Of a stretch of DNA of 11,162 bases, positions 6,772 through 11,162 are shown in pieces. Each line of letters starts with the position of its first letter. Within the stretch, counting starts at the first letter, position 1. The translations under genes were made by a program, and so were the position numbers. Origin of the DNA: Methanomicrobiales archaeon (lineage in GTDB: Archaea > Halobacteriota > Methanomicrobia > Methanomicrobiales > Methanoculleaceae); the NCBI GenBank assembly GCA_012521035.1, contig JAAYND010000294.1, positions 1-11,162 of the forward strand. Direction: 5' to 3'. The notes beneath the pieces are model-generated. The model was given only the letters and a program-made list of their open reading frames with translations. It was not told the DNA's origin and did not search any database.

Positions 6772-8566
6772 ACGTGCCCTCTGCAACATTGTTGCTACGG
6801 TCGGAGTCTTTCAACAGTCCATCTTCGTCGACCACAACCTTCACGGTATGAGAACCCGGCGAGGCGTAGATCGGCAGCTCTGACCTCTCAGACCCGCCGG
6901 CCTTCAGACCCTCCGGGTAATCCTTGTTCATAACCTTCTCTCCATCCAGGTATACCGAGAGTATGAACGAGGAGGCATCGCTCCCCCCCAGGTTGGTCAC
7001 CGTAACCGGGAGGAGGTAGACCTGTGAGGTACCCTGCGCGGCCGCCGGCACTACCGCGGGAGGGAGCAGGGATACCAGGACCATCGCGCAGAGGAGGAGT
7101 GGAAGTATCTTCTGGTATCGCCCGGGGGGCCGTCTTGCAAACAGCAGGAGCGCCAGTGCCAGTGCCGCCCCGATGACGAGCACCTGGAGGGTTGCACTGC
7201 CCTGCTGGACCGCATCCCCCGGCCGGTAGGGGTCTTCGATCGAGACTGCGAGATCAGGAACAGTACCTACAGTGACCTCCTTCTCTTTTTTGTTATTTAA
7301 CGGGTTCAGATCTCCGGGTATATCCACCTCCCCCTGGATGGTGTAGACCCCCTTCTCAGGGTTCCAGGGGATCGATACCTGTTGAATCCCGCTCCGGTCG
7401 ATCGTGACCCGCCTGGCCTCAAGGAGAGCGCCGTTGACCCTGACCCGTACATCGGCCGGAACAGACGGCAGCACCCCGAGATTCCTGATCGTCAGTGTGA
7501 TCACTCCCTCCTCCCCCGCCAAGGCACCCTTCACCTCGATCGTATCCAGCATCAGGTCGGGCCCTGTGGCACCTGCGCGTGGTCTCTCCAGGGTAAGCAT
7601 CGCCAGAACCGGATGGAGATAGTGCTCGCCTTCCGGCGGATTCGCCGCGGCCGATATGATGCCGTCTCCGTCGAGATCACGCCCCCGCTGGAATGTGACA
7701 ACGTTATCACCCTTCTTCAGGAGCGAGAGCACATCGAAGACCTCGATATCGACGTACCGGGACTTGATGGGGTTGTAGTACCCGGCATTGAAGGATGTCT
7801 CGTCAGCTATGTCCTTGACCCCTGCGGGATACCCGGGGTAGTCCACATCCGGCCCCAGGTCATGGGAGTTGAACTGAACGTAGCTCGGCTCGCCCCGGGT
7901 CGATGTCAGGAGTTTGATGGTGAGGTTGGCTGCCTGAACACCCCGGATGTCGCTCGCAGGGAAGGTGACCGAGCATTCATCAAGCGTGGTGCTGTGTGAC
8001 CCGGTTCCCCACCCCTCCCCGTGGAGGTTCTGGTTCCCCTCTGCCACCCAGTACTGCGTGGTTATGCCTGAAGCGTCCGATACTGCGGCCAGGGTCACCA
8101 CCGAATAGATGCGACCGTCCAGCTTGTTGTCCGGCTCAAACCTGCTGCTATCTGCGATGATGGTGTTCCTGCCGGAAGTGAGCAGTGAGGTTGTATCATA
8201 GGCCACCCAGTAGACACCATATCCGGTGATGTAGACATTCTCGCTCTTATCGTCGCTTCCGTAGAGCCTGATCCGGGGGAGTGCCCTGCCGTTCACGGTC
8301 AGGTCCGTCCACCCGGTGTACCTGGGGGTCCCTCCCCAGACACCGACATAGGTCCGGGCCCACTGCACCCCCCCGTCTATCTCAAACGTGAGTGTAAAGG
8401 GGGGGTCATCAAGCCCGTATACGCCGTAGGTATGCATCCTTCCAGGAACCTCTCCCTGGGCTGTGATCTCTAAAGGAATCCCACCGAAGTTATATACGGC
8501 ACTGCAGGGCGCCCCGCAGAGCAGGATCAGAATCAGTGTGATCAGAAATATGGTGCGTCTTCTCAT
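6758..8566 (-). CDS. DUF3344-CARDB membrane protein with a second CARDB after a TM hairpin
   Basis: 602 residues from the ATG at 8566, chosen because MRRRTIFLITLILILLCGAPCSA is a classic signal peptide; an in-frame ATG at 8671 would bury it behind 35 polar residues. Order: signal peptide 1-23; DUF3344-like region about 24-330 (GGIPLE at 28-33, VQWARTYVG at 67-75, QYWVAEG at 171-177, PVLAMLTL at 319-326); CARDB at about 336-433 (VDIPGDLNPLNNKKE); TM1 about 460-477; short basic loop RRPPGRYQK (478-486); TM2 about 487-505; second CARDB-like domain about 512-600 (VTVTNLGGSDASSF, LKDSDRSNNVAEG). The basic loop predicts that both CARDB domains face outward. DLDGDG at 298-303 resembles a calcium-binding loop. 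First gene of the operon with the second DUF3344 gene and the ABC pair. No convincing ribosome-binding site precedes the ATG. Likely an envelope-anchored adhesion or scaffold protein. Confidence 0.85.
   Translation of the reverse strand: MRRRTIFLITLILILLCGAPCSAVYNFGGIPLEITAQGEVPGRMHTYGVYGLDDPPFTLTFEIDGGVQWARTYVGVWGGTPRYTGWTDLTVNGRALPRIRLYGSDDKSENVYITGYGVYWVAYDTTSLLTSGRNTIIADSSRFEPDNKLDGRIYSVVTLAAVSDASGITTQYWVAEGNQNLHGEGWGTGSHSTTLDECSVTFPASDIRGVQAANLTIKLLTSTRGEPSYVQFNSHDLGPDVDYPGYPAGVKDIADETSFNAGYYNPIKSRYVDIEVFDVLSLLKKGDNVVTFQRGRDLDGDGIISAAANPPEGEHYLHPVLAMLTLERPRAGATGPDLMLDTIEVKGALAGEEGVITLTIRNLGVLPSVPADVRVRVNGALLEARRVTIDRSGIQQVSIPWNPEKGVYTIQGEVDIPGDLNPLNNKKEKEVTVGTVPDLAVSIEDPYRPGDAVQQGSATLQVLVIGAALALALLLFARRPPGRYQKILPLLLCAMVLVSLLPPAVVPAAAQGTSQVYLLPVTVTNLGGSDASSFILSVYLDGEKVMNKDYPEGLKAGGSERSELPIYASPGSHTVKVVVDEDGLLKDSDRSNNVAEGTYVFS
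6777..6782 (-). promoter_or_regulatory. Ribosome-binding site deciding the start of the 329-residue DUF3344 gene
   Basis: AGAGGG on the minus strand lies 5 bases before the ATG at 6771. The alternative ATG at 6789 has nothing comparable upstream. It lies inside the last codons of the preceding gene, so the ribosome ending there could reinitiate. Confidence 0.6.
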
Positions 8567-8586
8567 GGAATCATCTATCTCTTGTT

Positions 8587-8615
8587 CGGGAGGGGTAACC
8601 GCACCTCCCGTGCGG
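8587..8615 (-). promoter_or_regulatory. Mutually exclusive hairpins in the operon leader
   Basis: In the minus-strand RNA, CCGCAC (8615-8610) can pair with GTGCGG (8604-8599) around a 5-base loop GGGAG. Alternatively CGGGAGG (8610-8604) can pair with CCTCCCG (8593-8587) around a 10-base loop. The two stems share bases 8604 and 8610 and use the same central GGGAGG, so they cannot form together. The structure ends 20 bases before the ATG at 8566. This resembles a leader switch, but GC-rich DNA makes such pairings fairly common. Confidence 0.3.
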
Positions 8616-8630
8616 CGATCGACTCCTGTA

Positions 8631-8714
8631 TCAGCAGGGGGAAAGGCGTCGCATCCAGAGGAGCCGGCCACATGGCCCGGGATCCCCTGATGATGCGTAT
8701 GCTGCCTTCTTCAT
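8631..8714 (-). CDS. Possible 27-residue leader peptide
   Basis: ATG at 8714 preceded by GGGAG at a 5-base spacing, then 27 codons (MKKAAYASSGDPG...RRLSPC) and TGA at 8631-8633. It contains two cysteines and ends 64 bases before the first operon gene. The spacing to the ribosome-binding site is good, but I recognise no homology and the ORF is short enough to be chance. If real, its translation could influence folding of the hairpins at 8587-8615. Confidence 0.15.
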   Translation of the reverse strand: MKKAAYASSGDPGPCGRLLWMRRLSPC

Positions 8715-8888
8715 GAACACTCCCTGGATCTGGTAATGGGGGAGCTGCCCTGTTCCCCTGTGTTCTGTGCCGGGATTTTGTGGGATGAGGTTCGCCCCCG
8801 GTCCACTGCCCCCGGAGAGCAGCCTGTTCCATGCATGCGGCATGAGGCCACGCCCCATGAGCATTTCACCAAGAGCCCCCTCCCCGCC

Positions 8889-11162
8889 CTAACCAAGTAC
8901 CCATACAGGACGCTCCGGGACAGACCCGATATCAACCGAGAGATAGATATCAGACTGGCACATCATATCCGGAATCTCAAACAGGATCGAACCATCGTGT
9001 GATTCCTTTCTGTCGAGTGTCTTCTGCGTGTATACCTCCCCAAACGAGGTCGAGGCGTTTGCCGGGATATGGAGAGGCATGAACTCTCCTCCTTCTCCAT
9101 GGAGCGTGAACGCCGGGAGCGCCGGCGTTTCGATGGTGTAGTTCACCCCGTCGAGGTTGCCACGATGGGTTATGCGCATGTGGACAACGAGATGGGTCTT
9201 TCCTTCCGGTGCCGTTACGCTGATTGTCTCTCCGTCGACCCTGTACCAGAAAGACGACCGGGTCGCCGCAGACCTCGGGCAGATCGATATCTCGTTGCTT
9301 TGCGTCAGATCCGTGTAGATGAACGGTGTCACCACCGTGAGGAGATCCTCCGGTACTGTGAACGTGCTGGAGGGGGTCGCCTCAATCTCCGAAGGATCGG
9401 ACGATCCGAGAGAGAGACGCAACTCCCCGGAGGCGATCTCCTCTCTTGCCGGGAGGAGAAGAAGGCGGTACTGGAGGATATCTCCTGTGGCCACCGTGAG
9501 AGGGTCTGAGGATGTATCGGGTCTCCAGACCAGGCACTCCTTCTTCAGGCCGGAGACCTCACGGATCAGGCACCCGTCGGCGTAGACCATGAGCCATTCC
9601 CCGGAAGAGATGATCCCGTCACCGTTCCCGACCTCCTCAAAGTAGGTAGTGATCCCTGCGTTCAGTCGCGGATTGTCCGGGGGGGTGCTTGACGGTGTGA
9701 GGCCTACCCGTTGCCTCCCCGAGATCAGCTCCACCTCCAGGGAGGATATGGGGACGCCTCCTCTGCCATTGTACATAACGAGCAGTCCGTTCCGTGCAGT
9801 AAAACCCTCTGGATAATCCGGGATATCATTGGCAGTGTTGAGATCCTCGATCCTCTCGATGACCGGACTCACACTGAAACCACCCGGATCCAGATCTGCC
9901 GGGCCGGGACCGCCACTGATAAACCCGGCCGCGTGAACCGCTATCAGGCCGATCGCGATCAGGAGGAGGGCCGCCCCGACTCCTGCATAGGCGCGGTTTG
10001 CCGGCATGACCCGGAACCCCATCCAGAGGCTGCTGGCACCGAGCACGCATAACAGGGCGGAGATAAGGAGAACCTCAAGAGAGGTCGATGCATCAGGGGT
10101 GCGTGGCTCTCCCCCCTCGGGGGGAAGACTCGACTCATTCTTCACCGGGGCGCCGTCCTCCTTTATCACCTTCTCGAAGCGCTGGATCGTGGTATCGTTC
10201 TCTCCAAAGAGGAGCGCCCATTCCTCCTCGGTGAATGAGATGCTGACCAGAATGGGGGGGCTGAATACCGCCCCCTCCGGTTCGAAGAGGAACACCTTCT
10301 CTCTTGCAGTGATGTGAGTGCCGGGAGGGAGGTCCGGGATATCATCGGCGAAGGCCTGAGAGGCAGAGAGCCTGGTGATCGGCCGGCCATTCACCATCGC
10401 CACCGTCCCCTCGGGGATGGTGAATTCGGCGGCATCCCCACAGGTGATGACGATCGTCTCGCCTACCACGCCGGTCGACTGATCGATCCTGTCCCGGACA
10501 TCCTCGATCGTCTCCAGGGGGTCGATCGTACTGTTACTCTCAGGGGTCACTGTGGTACCGTTCTCCCCGGCCCCAGTATCAGCAGAGGTCGAGTTAGCAG
10601 ATGCCCCTGGCACCGTTATAGGAGCAAAAATGCTGAATCTTCGTGTCCATCCGGATATGGTCCGGGTTGCCTCATCGATCACCTGGTCTTCAAGCGGCAC
10701 CCAGGCATCCCGCCCTGCATGCCTCACGGTCGCGTTCTCTACAAGGATATACCCCTCTTTCCGCTCCGTGTGCTCCGCCGTCGAATTCTTCACGGTGAGC
10801 GTGACGGTATAGTTGCCGGGAGTCCGGTACACGTGATAGGGGTTTTGTGTGGTATTCTCGGCAGTCCCGCTATCCCCGAAATCCCACTCCCAGATATGAG
10901 GATCACCCTCCGAGAGATCCCGGAAACGCACTGAGAGAGGGGCCGGCCCCGTAAGGGGTTCAGCCCTGAAGTCCGCCTTCAGTGCCTGATCTGCGGGTGG
11001 CAACTGCCGGGCCTCCTTCCCCCCCATCTCCACCACCAGGAATTGCTGGGATACCGCCATCAGCGGCGTTAATCCGACAGGGGTGCTCTGGATCGCCACT
11101 TCATTCCCGGTAGGTTTGAGGTGATTCCAGACATCGCGGGTATCTACGGCTACCTGTGGCCC
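8889..11162 (-). CDS. Surface protein: DUF3344 tail, PKD, TM hairpin, pilin-like and Ig-like tail (5' end outside window)
   Basis: 757 residues are visible, numbered from the window edge; the frame is open to 11162, so the GTG at 11099 is internal. Residues 1-46 match the end of a DUF3344 module (TGNEVAIQST, SQQFLVVEM). A PKD domain follows at about 60-142 (WEWDFGDS at 91-98, YHVYRTPGNYTVTLTV at 109-124). Then comes AWVPLEDQVIDE...FSIFAP (153-181), a linker with sequons at N190, N201 and N210, and a beta-rich region at about 230-335 (FEPEGAVFSPP, 293-303). TM1 is about 362-381, a short RVMPANR loop follows, and TM2 is about 392-414. The next part (about 425-547; NGRGGVPISSLEVELISG, GNGDGIISSGEW) resembles archaeal type IV pilin-like surface domains. 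The last 150 residues look like a DUF4352-type beta-sandwich. At least nine N-glycosylation sequons support an outside location. Likely a large adhesin or matrix protein. Confidence 0.88.
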   Translation of the reverse strand, partial: GPQVAVDTRDVWNHLKPTGNEVAIQSTPVGLTPLMAVSQQFLVVEMGGKEARQLPPADQALKADFRAEPLTGPAPLSVRFRDLSEGDPHIWEWDFGDSGTAENTTQNPYHVYRTPGNYTVTLTVKNSTAEHTERKEGYILVENATVRHAGRDAWVPLEDQVIDEATRTISGWTRRFSIFAPITVPGASANSTSADTGAGENGTTVTPESNSTIDPLETIEDVRDRIDQSTGVVGETIVITCGDAAEFTIPEGTVAMVNGRPITRLSASQAFADDIPDLPPGTHITAREKVFLFEPEGAVFSPPILVSISFTEEEWALLFGENDTTIQRFEKVIKEDGAPVKNESSLPPEGGEPRTPDASTSLEVLLISALLCVLGASSLWMGFRVMPANRAYAGVGAALLLIAIGLIAVHAAGFISGGPGPADLDPGGFSVSPVIERIEDLNTANDIPDYPEGFTARNGLLVMYNGRGGVPISSLEVELISGRQRVGLTPSSTPPDNPRLNAGITTYFEEVGNGDGIISSGEWLMVYADGCLIREVSGLKKECLVWRPDTSSDPLTVATGDILQYRLLLLPAREEIASGELRLSLGSSDPSEIEATPSSTFTVPEDLLTVVTPFIYTDLTQSNEISICPRSAATRSSFWYRVDGETISVTAPEGKTHLVVHMRITHRGNLDGVNYTIETPALPAFTLHGEGGEFMPLHIPANASTSFGEVYTQKTLDRKESHDGSILFEIPDMMCQSDIYLSVDIGSVPERPVWVLG

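Larger units (their letters stand above)
8567..8888. other. GC-rich intergenic leader before the DUF3344-ABC operon
   Basis: A 322-base gap between the stop of the PKD/DUF3344 gene and the first operon gene. I find no TATA-like box; the only short AT-rich patch is attttg near 8775. It holds two alternative hairpins at 8587-8615, a small hairpin (CATGC at 8830-8834 with GCATG at 8840-8844), an imperfect GC-rich palindrome around 8662-8680, and one tiny ORF with a ribosome-binding site at 8631-8714. Longer ORFs on either strand here show no recognisable protein features. The operon may depend on a non-canonical promoter or on read-through from the gene at 8889-11162. Confidence 0.5.

Noticed and set aside
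6772..6789. Alternative ATG at 6789 for the 329-residue DUF3344 protein
   Set aside because: There is no ribosome-binding site before it, while AGAGGG sits 5 bases before the ATG at 6771.
7382..7999. 205-codon plus-strand ORF
   Set aside because: Antisense to the 602-residue DUF3344-CARDB gene and without recognisable protein features.
8567..8671. 35-residue N-terminal extension of the 602-residue protein starting at 8671
   Set aside because: It would put polar sequence ahead of a clear signal peptide, and it runs through the competing hairpins; the start at 8566 explains the protein better.
8575..8832. 85-codon minus-strand ORF in the gap before the operon
   Set aside because: Composition is R/P-rich without hydrophobic core, domain or ribosome-binding site; most likely chance in GC-rich DNA.
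10314..10934. 206-codon plus-strand ORF
   Set aside because: Antisense to the PKD protein; the opposite strand encodes a textbook PKD motif here.
11097..11099. GTG at 11099 as the start of the PKD protein
   Set aside because: The frame stays open to the window edge, and the residues before and after the GTG match a continuous stretch of DUF3344 (TGNEVAIQST).
1..11162. Mobile element, CRISPR array, tRNA or rRNA
   Set aside because: I looked for terminal inverted repeats, regularly spaced short repeats, cloverleaf-type sequence and conserved rRNA blocks and saw none; the only long direct repeat is the in-frame domain junction.

Overview
The window reads as chromosomal DNA from an archaeon, most likely a methanogen of the Methanomicrobiales (Methanoculleus-like). 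The evidence is GC-rich coding sequence, AT-rich DNA with a TATA-type promoter in the only clear promoter region, secreted proteins built from DUF3344, CARDB and PKD modules, many N-glycosylation sequons, and compact ATGA gene overlaps. The taxonomic call is inference. I see no rRNA, tRNA, CRISPR array, transposase or phage gene.

Every gene I accept lies on the minus strand, so transcription runs from high to low coordinates. From the right edge: (1) 8889-11162, the 3' part of a gene for a large surface protein. It has the tail of a DUF3344 module, a PKD domain, a sequon-rich linker, a transmembrane hairpin and further extracellular domains, and its start lies outside the window. (2) 8567-8888, a GC-rich gap with no TATA box but with two mutually exclusive hairpins just before the next gene. 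(3) A tight four-gene operon, 8566 to 3903: a 602-residue DUF3344/CARDB membrane protein, a 329-residue DUF3344 secreted protein, an ABC ATPase of the MacB/LolD/FtsE type, and a MacB/FtsX-type permease. Consecutive genes overlap by 14, 4 and 4 bases. (4) 3633-3902, with a possible terminator stem-loop, a TATA box and small inverted repeats. (5) 3632 to 1, the start of a giant secreted protein with three DUF3344-CARDB units, which runs off the left edge. It is missing from a list of closed ORFs because it has no stop in the window.

The unifying element is DUF3344, which I recognise in all four surface proteins (six copies, one cut by the window edge) from shared strands and a shared end-of-domain pattern. 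My working model is a cell-envelope module. The ABC pair, translationally coupled to two DUF3344 proteins, would extract, export or sense a surface component, and the large DUF3344/CARDB/PKD proteins would be cell-surface adhesins or matrix proteins handled by it. The gene layout and domains are read from the sequence. The functional link between the ABC transporter and the DUF3344 proteins is inference, and this is the best candidate here for an undescribed system.
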